The position numbers and the translations under genes are program-made. Below are positions 1 through 8,345 of a stretch of 64,000 nt of DNA, in pieces. Source of the stretch: Elusimicrobiota bacterium (lineage in GTDB: Bacteria; Elusimicrobiota; Elusimicrobia; UBA1565); contig JBAZVI010000005.1 of assembly GCA_041660925.1 (NCBI GenBank), forward strand, positions 124,001-188,000, written 5' to 3'. The notes under the pieces were generated by a model. It had not been told where the DNA came from. It saw only the letters and a list, made by a program, of their open reading frames with translations, and ran no database searches. How positions within the stretch are numbered: position 1 is the first letter of the stretch; the number at the start of each line of letters is the position of its first letter.

Positions 1-709
1 TGAGCGCGCGGGCGTAGAGCGTCAGCGCGGCGTGACCCTCATCGAGGAGGAGCCGGGTGCCTTCGCTCGTCCACAGGCGCCGGCGGCCGCGCTCCTCCGA
101 AAGGATGACCTCGGAGCTGGTGAGCTGGGGGCGGCGCATCCCGGCGCTGAGGGTCCGGCAGAGCGCCTCCCCCCCCTGCGCGGGGATGCGCGGGGCGGCG
201 GGGGCCGGTTCGACGAGGACATGCGGCGGCTCGGGCGCGAGGTCGTCGCACTCATAGTCGGCCTTGCCCTTGCGCACGCGCTGCGCCTTGCGGCCGAGCC
301 AGCCGGAGAGCGCTCCTCGGTAGTCTCGGTCGAACTGGACCCAGAGCATGTGGCGCAGAGCCTTCACGTCGCCGTCGCGCGGGAGCTGGCGTCCGCGGTC
401 GGCGACCCACGGACCGGCGGGGTGGTTGTCGAGCTGAGGGGAACCGACGCGCAGGTCGACGGTGAGTTCGCGCTCCGCGCTCTGCACGCGGGAGCCGAGG
501 CCGCCGAGGACGCAGCGCAGCGTGGAGCGCTCCGCGTCCGCGACCCGAGCGGCGATGAAATACGGGGCGGGGTTGTCGTCGACGCGCAGCGTCGAGGTGG
601 CGCGCGCGATCTCGGTGCGCACCGCGACATCCAACGCCTCCTCGTCGGCCGAGGTCTCCGCGGCGCGCAGCGGCAGGGCGAGCAGGAGCAGCGGGAAAAG
701 GATCTTCAT
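1..709 (-). CDS. Secreted TldD/PmbA-family protein, N-terminal part (runs off the window)
   Basis: Translating the minus strand from ATG at 709 gives an uninterrupted 236-residue reading frame that leaves the window at base 1, so the C-terminal catalytic half is not visible. Residues 1-18 form a signal peptide (MKILF, a Leu-rich core, then LRAAE). The visible part parallels the upstream neighbour (706-2352): both share a PYF(I/L) segment, a VGSP(Q/K)LDN segment, a (L)RH-L(W) segment, a GWL-KKA/GRKA segment and a T(S/T)EGTR segment, so they are tandem paralogues. The ATG overlaps the upstream TGA by 4 nt (ATGA), implying translational coupling. Whether it keeps the HExxxH site cannot be seen. 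It could be an inactive partner, as in TldD/TldE heterodimers, but exported rather than cytosolic. Confidence 0.75.
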   Translation of the reverse strand, partial: MKILFPLLLLALPLRAAETSADEEALDVAVRTEIARATSTLRVDDNPAPYFIAARVADAERSTLRCVLGGLGSRVQSAERELTVDLRVGSPQLDNHPAGPWVADRGRQLPRDGDVKALRHMLWVQFDRDYRGALSGWLGRKAQRVRKGKADYECDDLAPEPPHVLVEPAPAAPRIPAQGGEALCRTLSAGMRRPQLTSSEVILSEERGRRRLWTSEGTRLLLDEGHAALTLYARAL

Positions 710-2352
710 CGCTCGAGGGGCGAGGGCAGCACGGGGAGACGCGCGCGCTCCTCGGGAAGCCGCTGGAACTCGGCCTCCGAGATGAGGAGGCTCGGCGCGG
801 CCTGGCCGACGGAGACCATCCCGGATTCGGCTCCGCAATGGTGGGTGTTGAGCGGAGCCGTGTCGTCGCCCGCGGCGACGATGCGGTTGAGGAGGGTCAG
901 CGGAGTGCCGACGAGCTTCACCCCTCGCACCGGGGTCTCCTTCCCCGTGCGCGCGTCCACCCGCAGCACGCGCCGCGGCCGCACCTCGAGGGTCTGCGCC
1001 AGGGCGCGGGAGACGTCGTTCTGGCCGGAATACGCGCCCACGAGGAGGAAGCCGTAGGACTTGCCGCTCTCGCGGCATAGACGCATGAGGCGGCGCTTGA
1101 GCTCGGCGACCGGCGTCCGGACATGGGCCTCGACGACGAGCACCGCCATCCGGGCGACGGGATGCCGGGACGGCTCGGCGCGGCCGTGCCCGTTCGAAGC
1201 CGGAAAGCCCTTCGCGGGCCAGCGCGACATCAGGAAGCCCTTCAGCACGCCGTGGTCGACGAGCGTCGCGCGCCGTGCCGCGACCCCCTCGTCGTCGTAG
1301 CGGTAGCCGCCGTGCGACGGCTTCCCCCCGAGCTCCTCGAGCGTCGGGTCGTCGTAGAGGCTGATGAACTCGGGCAGGATGCGCTGGCCGACCCGGTCGC
1401 GGAAGAGTCCGCTCTGCGCGGGGTCGCGCTGACGCTGGCCCTCGAGCTTGTGGCCCAGCGCCTCATGGAAGAGCACGGAGGAGAAATCCGGGTCGGCGAG
1501 CGCGGGCGCCGCGACGGGCTCCTGTAGCGGCGCGGCGCGGTCGGCCATGAGCTCGTCGAGCATCTTCACGAGGCCCGCGCGGGCCACCTCGAGGGAGGGT
1601 AGTCCATCGGCCGTTCGGGAGACCCAGCTCCGCTGGGCCTCGAGCTCCATCCCGTCCTCCGCGCGCGTGCGCGCGAAGGCGACCAGACGCGCCGGCGCCT
1701 GTTCCGCCGGGGAGGCGATGCGGGTCCCCTCGGTGGTCATCAGCCAGCGCCGCGTCCACGGAAGGTCGACGTAGGCGTGTCCGTCGAGGAGATGCGGGCG
1801 GCCCCGGAAGACCGTCGAGAGGGCGCGCACGCGCTCCGGCCAGTCTCCCGGCTCGGAGACGGGCGAAGGCTCCTCGTCGCGCGCGGGGGTCTCAACGGAG
1901 AAGTCGGGGAGCCCGTCGGGGTCCGGCTCCACGGCGCGGCGGGCCTTCTTCTCGAGCCAGCCGGCGAGCGCGCTCTTGTACGCCGCGTCCGTGAGCCGCC
2001 AGAGCTGATGGCGCAGGGTCTCGCCCCCGCCGGTGGCCTGGGAGCTGACGCCGTTGTAGCCCGGCCCCGTGTTGTCGAGCTTCGGGGAGCCGACGCGGGC
2101 TTCCACGTAGAGCGTGCGCTCCTCGCGCTCGGAGCGGCCGAGCGGCGCCCCGAGGGAAGCCGACCAGCTGCGGGTCCGCCGCTCGGTGAGCCGGTAGAGG
2201 AGGAAGTAGGGCGGCCCCTCGCCTTCGAGGGAGAGCCCCTTCATCGAGCGCGCGAGCTCCGCCTCCATGGCGGAAAAGACCTCGTCGTCGGGTCCCGCCC
2301 CGGCCCCGGCGGCGGGAGCGAGCAGCAGGAGAGCGAGGAGCTGCGCCCTCAG
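706..2352 (-). CDS. Secreted TldD/PmbA-family metallopeptidase
   Basis: 548 residues. The zinc-binding motif HEALGH (HExxxH) lies at residues 296-301, and the C-terminal Cys of the family at about 506, in a CGAESG stretch followed by the GQ-xPSLLI segment. TldD/TldE proteases are normally cytosolic and process modified peptides such as microcins. Here residues 1-20 look like a signal peptide (LRAQLLALLLLAPAAGAGAG), which suggests periplasmic action. I chose CTG at 2352 as start: it overlaps the TGA of the upstream glycosyltransferase as CTGA, as the other joints in this operon do, and no ATG, GTG or TTG lies near. The next in-frame ATG is at residue 29 and would remove the signal peptide. Substrate unknown. 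Confidence 0.85.
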   Translation of the reverse strand: MRAQLLALLLLAPAAGAGAGPDDEVFSAMEAELARSMKGLSLEGEGPPYFLLYRLTERRTRSWSASLGAPLGRSEREERTLYVEARVGSPKLDNTGPGYNGVSSQATGGGETLRHQLWRLTDAAYKSALAGWLEKKARRAVEPDPDGLPDFSVETPARDEEPSPVSEPGDWPERVRALSTVFRGRPHLLDGHAYVDLPWTRRWLMTTEGTRIASPAEQAPARLVAFARTRAEDGMELEAQRSWVSRTADGLPSLEVARAGLVKMLDELMADRAAPLQEPVAAPALADPDFSSVLFHEALGHKLEGQRQRDPAQSGLFRDRVGQRILPEFISLYDDPTLEELGGKPSHGGYRYDDEGVAARRATLVDHGVLKGFLMSRWPAKGFPASNGHGRAEPSRHPVARMAVLVVEAHVRTPVAELKRRLMRLCRESGKSYGFLLVGAYSGQNDVSRALAQTLEVRPRRVLRVDARTGKETPVRGVKLVGTPLTLLNRIVAAGDDTAPLNTHHCGAESGMVSVGQAAPSLLISEAEFQRLPEERARLPVLPSPLER

Positions 2353-3038
2353 AAGCGCCGCCCCAGCAGGAGCTCCTTCCAGAGCTGCTTGAGGAAGACG
2401 ATCCCCACGGGCAGGGATTCCGCCGTGCTCTCGCCGCCGGCGCGCTGGTTCTCGCGGGTGGGGATCTCGACGACGCGCAGGCCGAGCTTCATGGCGCGGA
2501 TGGACATCTGGTATTCGATGACGAAGCCCGGGGCGTCGGCCTTCATGCGCTCGAAGGCCGTCTTGCGCAGACCGCGGAAGCCGTTGATGGTGTCCGTGAC
2601 GTAGGGCCCGCCGTTCCAGAGCAGGTTCGCGATGAGCGTGAAGGTCTGGTTCACCCACTTGCGCAGGCGCAGGAGCTGGACGTCCTCCTCGTTGACCGCG
2701 CCCTCCATCATCCGCGAAGCGATGGCCATGTCGGCGCCCTTCTCGAGCTCGGCGAAGAGCCGGGGGATGTCGGCCGGCTCCTCGTTGCCGTCGAGGCTGA
2801 AGAAGACGACGTTCTCTCCCCGGGCTTCGCGCATGCCGAGCTGGAAGGCGACGCCGCGGCCGCGTCGCTCCTGCACGACGACGCGCAGACCCTTCGACTT
2901 GAGGAAATCGATCGTCCCGTCCTTCGAACCGCCGTCCACGGCGAAGACCTCGTCGGCCGCCGCGAGCGGCACCGTCGGCAGGACCTTCGGCGCGGCCTCG
3001 ATCTCGTTGAACGTCAGTAGGACCAGGCTCCGCCTCAC
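2349..3038 (-). CDS. Family 2 glycosyltransferase (dolichol-phosphate-mannose-synthase-like)
   Basis: 229 residues, one GT-A domain with no C-terminal membrane region. The nucleotide-binding VDGGSKDGT segment is at about residues 35-43 and an SLDGNEEP segment at 81-88 takes the place of the usual DxD. A later RMMEGAVNE and a TINGFRG segment fit polyprenyl-phosphate hexose synthases. It probably transfers a sugar from a nucleotide donor to a lipid carrier or growing glycan at the inner face of the cytoplasmic membrane. Start GTG at 3038 overlaps the epimerase TGA (GTGA). It sits in a chain of overlapping nucleotide-sugar and glycosyltransferase genes, so a role in surface glycan assembly is likely; donor and acceptor cannot be read from sequence. 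Confidence 0.85.
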   Translation of the reverse strand: MRRSLVLLTFNEIEAAPKVLPTVPLAAADEVFAVDGGSKDGTIDFLKSKGLRVVVQERRGRGVAFQLGMREARGENVVFFSLDGNEEPADIPRLFAELEKGADMAIASRMMEGAVNEEDVQLLRLRKWVNQTFTLIANLLWNGGPYVTDTINGFRGLRKTAFERMKADAPGFVIEYQMSIRAMKLGLRVVEIPTRENQRAGGESTAESLPVGIVFLKQLWKELLLGRRF

Positions 3039-4012
3039 TTCCCCTCCCTGCGGCGATACCAGTCGATCGTGCGGCCGAGCCCCTCGCGCAGCGTCACCGA
3101 GGCCGCGAAGCCGGCCTTCTCGTGCGCCTTGCGGACGTCGCAGTTCCGCCGCGGCTGGCCGGCGGGCTTGCTCGGGTCGAACTCGACGCGCGCCTTCGAG
3201 CCGCAGAGTTCGAGCACCAGAGCCACGAGGTCCCGGATCGGGACCTCCTCGTCGGTGCCGAGGTTGAGCGCGTCGCACTCGGCGTAGCGCTCGGCGGCCA
3301 TGAGCATGCCGCGCGCCGTGTCCGTGACGTAGAGGAAGGCCCGCGTCTGCGCCCCGTCCCCCCAGACCCGCACCGGGTCCTCTCCCGAAAGGACGCGCCG
3401 CACCAGCGCGGGGACGACGTGGGAGACCTCGGGGTCGAAGTGGTCGCGGGGACCGTAGGTGTTGTAGGGCCGCGCGAGAGCGACGCGCAGGCCGAACTCC
3501 TTATGGCAGGCGAGAGCCTCGAACTCCGCCATGCGCTTGGCCCAGCCGTAGCCTTCGTTCGTGTCCTCGGGCCAGTCGCGGAAGCCCTCGCTCTCCGGCG
3601 TGGGGACCGTGCAGTGGCGCGGGTAGACGCAGGCCGAGCTGGTCATCAGCACGCGCTCGGCGCCCGCGGCGACCGCGGCCTCGAGGACGGCGCTGTTCAT
3701 GCGCAGGTTGTCCCGGAACATGAGCGCCGGATGGCGCACGTTGTAGCCCACCCCGCCGACCTTCGCGGCGAGGTGCAGGACGACGTCGTGTCCGCGCGCG
3801 ACGCGCGCGGCCGCGGCGGGGTCCCGGAGGTCGACGCGCTCGAAGCGGTAGCGCCCCTCGACGACGGCGAGGTTCTCGAGGGCTCCGTTGGAGAGGTCGT
3901 CGGCGACCGTGACGTCGGCCTTGCCGGCCGCCAGGAGCAGTTCGACGAGGTGGCTGCCGATGAAGCCGGCGCCCCCCGTCACGAGCACGCGTCGTCCGTC
4001 CCAGAAGCTCAT
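3035..4012 (-). CDS. NAD-dependent epimerase, GDP-fucose-synthase-like (SDR extended)
   Basis: 325 residues. The Rossmann motif GGAGFIG is at residues 13-19, followed by LHLAAKVGG, the catalytic Ser region MTSSACVYP and the YxxxK active site in EGYGWAK. The C-terminal KPAGQPRR segment and the SSxCVYP form match GDP-L-fucose synthase (WcaG/GMER) and related GDP-sugar epimerase/reductases better than UDP-glucose 4-epimerase. It should make an activated deoxy- or epimerised hexose for the neighbouring glycosyltransferases. ATG at 4012 overlaps the upstream stop (ATGA). No GDP-mannose dehydratase (gmd) is visible in the window, so the exact reaction is uncertain. Confidence 0.85.
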   Translation of the reverse strand: MSFWDGRRVLVTGGAGFIGSHLVELLLAAGKADVTVADDLSNGALENLAVVEGRYRFERVDLRDPAAAARVARGHDVVLHLAAKVGGVGYNVRHPALMFRDNLRMNSAVLEAAVAAGAERVLMTSSACVYPRHCTVPTPESEGFRDWPEDTNEGYGWAKRMAEFEALACHKEFGLRVALARPYNTYGPRDHFDPEVSHVVPALVRRVLSGEDPVRVWGDGAQTRAFLYVTDTARGMLMAAERYAECDALNLGTDEEVPIRDLVALVLELCGSKARVEFDPSKPAGQPRRNCDVRKAHEKAGFAASVTLREGLGRTIDWYRRREGK

Positions 4013-5298
4013 GCGTCCTCCTGCGTCCAAAGTCTCAGCGCGGAGCCGACGCGCTCGAGCGCGCAGGCGGCGAAAGGGAAGACGAGCGGCATCAGCGGCA
4101 CGCGGTAGCGGATCACCGCCCAGAACACCATGTAGGTGAAGGTCACCGCCCCGAGGACGGACGCCGGCACCCAGCAGGCGGGGCGGCGCGCGCAGCCGAG
4201 GAGTAGGCCGATGAGCGCGAGCGGCAGGATCCAGCCGTCGGAGAGCAGGCTCGCCCACTGGATGAGGCGGTAGGAGGTCCCGTAGTCGCGGGGGTAGGGA
4301 TAGAGCCGCCAGAGCTTGAGGAAGCTCCCGCCGAGACGCTTCGCGAAGCCCGCGGGATGGGCGCGGATCCAGTCCAGGGCCGCGCGGTAGAAGAGCGCGT
4401 CCTTGTCTTCCTCGCTGAGCTTCACCGCGGCCTGCGCCGTGGCGTCGGCCCGAAGGTATGCCTGCTCCCCCGGCGTCCCGGCGGCGTCGTCGGGGACGAT
4501 GAAGCCGATGTAGATGTGGTTGCCGCCGCCGTTGATGCCGGGGATGAAGCGGTGGAAGACGCTCGCGTTGCGCAGCGGCCAGAGCGCGAAGAGCGCGACG
4601 TAGGCCGCGAGGAAGAGTCCGGCCCCGCGCCGCAGGTCCAGCGAGCGCGAGCGCCCGACGAGGACGGCGGCCGCGGCGGCCGCGAGGCCCGCGGGCAGGA
4701 AGGCGGAGTTCGTCAGGGGATTGAGCGCCCAGATTGCGCCGGCCAGCAGCCAGCGCGGCGCGCCGGCCGTTCTCCACCCGCGCCGTCCCTTCGGCGCTCC
4801 GGGGCGCTGAAGGGGCCAGAGGTCCTTGAAGTCCAGCGCATCGAGCAGCAGCCAGACGCTCCACGCCAGCAGGAACGCCTGGAAGGTCTCCCGCCGCGGC
4901 AGCGCCGTGTAATAAAGCAGCTGCGGATGGAACGCGGCCATGAGCGCGGCGAGCCAGGCGCAGCGCGGCCCGAAGAGGCGCAGGCCGAGCAGCCAGACCA
5001 GCCAGACCGTGAGGACGCCCAGCAGGCAGTGAAGCGCGAGGACCGCGCGGTAGCGCGGCCCGCTCACGGCGTAGAGCCCGGCGAGCACGAGCGGGTAGCC
5101 CGGCTCGCGCATGGCGGTGAGGCGGCCCTCGAGGTCCCGCAGGGTCCCGTCCTGGAGGAGGGTCCCGGCCAGGTGATGGTACATGTCGAGGTTCGGGACG
5201 CCGCCGTCGGGCAGGCCCTGGGGGAAGAGGACGCAGAAGAGGACGCGTGCGGCGAGCGCGGCGGCCAGCAGGAGCAGCAGCCAGCGCCGGGTGCTCAT
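4009..5298 (-). CDS. Polytopic GT-C-like glycosyltransferase
   Basis: 429 residues, about ten hydrophobic segments spread from residue 6 to the C-terminus. The first loop carries acidic residues (GGVPNLDMYHHLA, about 33-45) and the next segment has MREPGYPL, both typical of GT-C enzymes that use polyprenyl-phosphate sugars (ArnT/PMT superfamily). A large soluble loop (about residues 235-300) follows the middle membrane segments. It would act at the periplasmic face of the inner membrane. It lies between a polyprenyl-phosphate-sugar synthase-like GT2 (5295-6530) and an SDR gene and overlaps both by 4 nt. The GT2 may supply its lipid-linked sugar donor; this is inference. Confidence 0.75.
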   Translation of the reverse strand: MSTRRWLLLLLAAALAARVLFCVLFPQGLPDGGVPNLDMYHHLAGTLLQDGTLRDLEGRLTAMREPGYPLVLAGLYAVSGPRYRAVLALHCLLGVLTVWLVWLLGLRLFGPRCAWLAALMAAFHPQLLYYTALPRRETFQAFLLAWSVWLLLDALDFKDLWPLQRPGAPKGRRGWRTAGAPRWLLAGAIWALNPLTNSAFLPAGLAAAAAAVLVGRSRSLDLRRGAGLFLAAYVALFALWPLRNASVFHRFIPGINGGGNHIYIGFIVPDDAAGTPGEQAYLRADATAQAAVKLSEEDKDALFYRAALDWIRAHPAGFAKRLGGSFLKLWRLYPYPRDYGTSYRLIQWASLLSDGWILPLALIGLLLGCARRPACWVPASVLGAVTFTYMVFWAVIRYRVPLMPLVFPFAACALERVGSALRLWTQEDA

Positions 5299-6530
5299 GC
5301 GTCCGGGCGGTCCGCGCGCCGCGCGCGATGCGCTTCGCGGTCCCAGAGAAGGCGCGCGATGGCGGCGACCGCGGAGAAGCCGAGCAGCTCGATGCCGATG
5401 AGCGTGAACATCGCTCCGACGACGGCGAAGACCCAGAACTCCTGCCCCGTCCCGGGCACGGGGATGTCCCCCGTCGCGAGGTAGGAGGAGAGCGGGCGCC
5501 GGTTCAGCCACAGAGCGAAGAAGAGGCTGGCCACGCCGAAGACCGGGAAGCGCCGCAGCAGCGCCCCTCGCCAGCCGCCGGCGCGGAACGGGTCCTCGCC
5601 GCGATGGATGAGCTCGGTGAGCGCCTGGGCGACGAGTCCGAGCGCGAGCAGGAACACCGCCGCGCCGAGGAGGACGGTCACCAGGACGATGCGGAAGATC
5701 ATCCAGTCCTCGAGCCGCGCGTTCGCGAGGTAGAAGCCGACAGGCGCAGAGGGGCCGCCGAGGCGCAGGAACAGGAAGGGCAGCGAGGTCCCGGCGAGGA
5801 GGAGGGCCGAGAAGCCGAAGAACGTCGTCGGGCGGTAGGTCGCCGCCGTCTGCAGGATGATGGTCAGGAAACGCCAGCCGTCGCGCAGAACGCTGAGCTT
5901 CGAGCGGCCGGTGCGTTCGGCGTAGGGCATCGGGCTCTCGGCGATATGCAGGCGCGGGTCGAGCACCGCCCGCACGCTCATCGCGGGCGTGAAGTCGAGG
6001 CCGTCGGGGAGCGGGGCGAGGCGCTCGAGCGCCGGTCGGCGGAGCACGCGCATCCCGCTGGCGGTGTCGGTGACGCCGCCCCCGGCGATGAGGTTGAGCA
6101 GTGTCCGGAAGAGCCAGTTGCCCAGGCGCCGGACGGCGGGCATGCGGCTGCCGGGGTGCATGCGCGAGCCGAGCGCGACGTCGGCACCGTCCTGGGCCAG
6201 GCGCAGCAGCTCGGCGAAGAACTCGGGGTCGCAGGTGCCGTCGGCGTCGAGGAAGCCCAGCCAGTCGCCGCGCGCGGCCTCGAAGCCGGTCTTGATGGCG
6301 GCCCCGTAGCCGCGGTTGTCGGGGTAGGCGATGACCTTCACGCCCGTCACCGCGCGCGCGAGCTCTTCGGTGCGGTCGCTGGAGCCGTCGCTGACGAGGA
6401 GGACCTCGACCTCCTCGAGCCCCCGGGCCTCCTTCAGGCGCGGGACGGCCGCGAGCGAGCGGCGCAGGATGTCGACGACGGCCTGCTCCTCGTTGTAGGC
6501 GGGGATGACGATCGAGAAGACGCGGTTCAC
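5295..6530 (-). CDS. Membrane-anchored family 2 glycosyltransferase (DPM1/ArnC-like)
   Basis: 411 residues. N-terminal GT-A domain (about 1-235) with VIPAYNEE at residues 8-15, LLVSDGSSDRT, and the metal-binding FLDADGTCD. A TDTASGMR segment and the AERTGRSKLS segment are typical of polyprenyl-phosphate glycosyltransferases. The C-terminal 170 residues contain about four to five membrane segments. It probably makes a polyprenyl-phosphate sugar for a GT-C enzyme such as the downstream neighbour. Start GTG at 6530 overlaps the upstream TGA (GTGA). Confidence 0.88.
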   Translation of the reverse strand: MNRVFSIVIPAYNEEQAVVDILRRSLAAVPRLKEARGLEEVEVLLVSDGSSDRTEELARAVTGVKVIAYPDNRGYGAAIKTGFEAARGDWLGFLDADGTCDPEFFAELLRLAQDGADVALGSRMHPGSRMPAVRRLGNWLFRTLLNLIAGGGVTDTASGMRVLRRPALERLAPLPDGLDFTPAMSVRAVLDPRLHIAESPMPYAERTGRSKLSVLRDGWRFLTIILQTAATYRPTTFFGFSALLLAGTSLPFLFLRLGGPSAPVGFYLANARLEDWMIFRIVLVTVLLGAAVFLLALGLVAQALTELIHRGEDPFRAGGWRGALLRRFPVFGVASLFFALWLNRRPLSSYLATGDIPVPGTGQEFWVFAVVGAMFTLIGIELLGFSAVAAIARLLWDREAHRARRADRPDA

Positions 6531-7549
6531 CGGTCGCCCTCGAGCCAGGTCCAGAGTCGCTCGAGCCCCTCGGAGACGGTGGTCCGCGGCGCCCAGCCGA
6601 GCTCGCGGCGGACGCGGCGGACGTCGGAGACGTAGACGCGCTGGTCGCCCGGCCGCCAGCCGCGGCGCGCGACGCGCAGGGAGCGGCCCTGGCGGCGCTC
6701 GATCCACGCGATGAGCTGGAGCAGGGAAAGGGTGTTGCGCGGCCCGCCGCCCACGTTGAAGACGCGGCCCGCGGTGCGGCCGCGGCGGCGCCAGCAGAGC
6801 TCGAAGAGGTCGACGAGGTCGTCGACGTGGAGCGCATCGCGCACCTGGCGTCCGTCGCCGAAGAGCGTCACGCCCCGGCCGGCCTGCGCGGCCTTCATGA
6901 AGTGCGCGAGCCAGCCCTGGTCCTCGTTGCCCTGCTGGTGCTGGCCATAGATGCAGGACTGGCGAAGGACCACGGTGGGCAGGCCGTAGATGCGGTGGTA
7001 GTCGCGGAAGTACTGGTCGGCGGCGCCCTTCGAGCAGCCGTAGGGCGAGTGGAAGTCGAGGAGCTCCGTCTCGTCGACTCCGTGGGGGCGCCCGACGTAG
7101 CGCCAGCGTCCGTCGGCGCCGAGGACCGTGCGCACGGCCTCCATCTCGCCGTAGACCTTGTTCGTCGAGGTGTAGAGCGCGAAGGGCGGGCGGCGCAGGC
7201 CGCGCAGGGCCTCGAGGACGTTGAAGGCCCCGAGCGCGTTGCGTTCGAAGTCGGAGCGCGGGTCGGTCACGGAGGTCGTGACGGCGACCTGCGCGGCGAG
7301 GTGGAGGACCAGCTCGAGACGGTCGGCGCGGCGCGCGAAGAAGCGCCGCACGGCTCCCGCGTCGCGGACGTCGATGCGCGCGAAGTCGAGGGGGCCCTGG
7401 CGGCGCAGCCAGGCGAGGTTGCGGTCCACCCCGCGGCGCGAGAGGTCGTCGAGGACCGAGACCCGCCAGCCGCGCGCGAGGAAGCGCGCCGCCGCGTTGA
7501 CTCCGATGAAGCCGGCTCCGCCGGTGACGATGACGCGCGGGGCGCTCAT
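6527..7549 (-). CDS. Nucleotide-sugar epimerase, CDP-paratose/tyvelose 2-epimerase-like
   Basis: 340 residues. NAD-binding GGAGFIG at residues 10-16, LHLAAQVAV, STNKVYG and active-site SPYGCSKGA. The QSCIYG segment followed by NEDQGW and the DALHVDDLVDLF segment are hallmark positions of RfbE-type CDP-paratose 2-epimerases and their WcaG-like relatives. It would interconvert a nucleotide-activated (deoxy)hexose for the surface glycan. The rest of a CDP-dideoxyhexose pathway is not visible here, so the substrate could be another UDP- or CDP-sugar. ATG at 7549 overlaps the upstream GT2 stop by 4 nt. Confidence 0.85.
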   Translation of the reverse strand: MSAPRVIVTGGAGFIGVNAAARFLARGWRVSVLDDLSRRGVDRNLAWLRRQGPLDFARIDVRDAGAVRRFFARRADRLELVLHLAAQVAVTTSVTDPRSDFERNALGAFNVLEALRGLRRPPFALYTSTNKVYGEMEAVRTVLGADGRWRYVGRPHGVDETELLDFHSPYGCSKGAADQYFRDYHRIYGLPTVVLRQSCIYGQHQQGNEDQGWLAHFMKAAQAGRGVTLFGDGRQVRDALHVDDLVDLFELCWRRRGRTAGRVFNVGGGPRNTLSLLQLIAWIERRQGRSLRVARRGWRPGDQRVYVSDVRRVRRELGWAPRTTVSEGLERLWTWLEGDR

Positions 7550-8301
7550 GCTCCCCTCCGTTCGAAGTAGAAGATGCGGAACAGCGACAGATAGGAGCGC
7601 AGGTTGCGGGGGATGTTCATCGCGCTCTTCCCCTTCTTGAGGCCGTAATCGTAGACGAAGGGCACCTCGCGCACTTCGCGGACGAACGCCCGCAGCCGCA
7701 GGAGCATCTCCGCGTTGCAGGCGAAGCCGCCCGCGCTCGTGAAGCGCTCGCCGAACGCCCCGAGGGCGCGGGCGAGCGGTCCGGCGCGATAGGCGCGGTA
7801 GAAGATGGTGTAGTCGCGCACGCCGGGGACGCGACAGAGCACGGAGAGCAGGGCGTTGGCCCCGCGGCTGAGGAGCAGGCGCTTGGGCGGGAAGTTCCGG
7901 TAGGCGCCGCCCGGAGCATAGCGCGAGGCGATGACGAGGTCGCAGGGCGGCGTCAGGGCGTCGAGCATGGCGCTCAGGGCCGCGGGGTCGCTGGTCCCGT
8001 CGCCCTCGAGCATGACGATCGGGTCGTCCTCCGCGGCTCCCGCGACGGCGGCGCGCAGGCCGGTCAGGAAGGCGGCGGCGATCCCGCGGTTGCCCTCGTG
8101 GAAGAGCGGCGTCAAGGGGTGCCGGAGGGCGAGCTCGCGCAGAAGGGCGGCGGTGCCGTCGCGGCTGCCGTCGTCGACGATGAACAGCCGGTAGGGCCGG
8201 CCGAGCGCCGCGAAGGCCTCGCGCAGGGTCTCGCAGAGGCGCGGGAGGTTCTTCTCCTCGTTGTAGGCGGGGATGACGCAGCGGACTTCGCGCGCGGGCA
8301 T
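7546..8301 (-). CDS. Family 2 glycosyltransferase (polyprenyl-phosphate sugar synthase-like)
   Basis: 251 residues, single GT-A domain: VIPAYNEEKNLP at about 9-20, IVDDGSRDGT at about 41-50, and MLEGDGTSDP where the DxD should be. The C-terminal KKGKSAMNI segment corresponds to the RxGxSK segment of DPM1-like enzymes. It is the first gene of the minus-strand run 8301 to 1. A TGTTAATAT extended -10 lies only 6 nt before the ATG, so its mRNA may begin at the start codon itself. Confidence 0.87.
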   Translation of the reverse strand: MPAREVRCVIPAYNEEKNLPRLCETLREAFAALGRPYRLFIVDDGSRDGTAALLRELALRHPLTPLFHEGNRGIAAAFLTGLRAAVAGAAEDDPIVMLEGDGTSDPAALSAMLDALTPPCDLVIASRYAPGGAYRNFPPKRLLLSRGANALLSVLCRVPGVRDYTIFYRAYRAGPLARALGAFGERFTSAGGFACNAEMLLRLRAFVREVREVPFVYDYGLKKGKSAMNIPRNLRSYLSLFRIFYFERRGA

Positions 8302-8307
8302 GCGCGT

Positions 8308-8316
8308 ATATTAACA
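8308..8316 (-). promoter_or_regulatory. Extended -10 promoter of GT2 gene, probably leaderless
   Basis: On the minus strand TG-T-TAATAT (hexamer at 8313-8308) is followed by six bases and then ATG at 8301. With the usual 6-nt gap between the hexamer and +1, transcription would start at the A of ATG. No Shine-Dalgarno sequence is present. No convincing -35 seen. Confidence 0.55.
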
Positions 8317-8345
8317 GATGGGCGGGAGAGGGAGCTACCGGAGGA

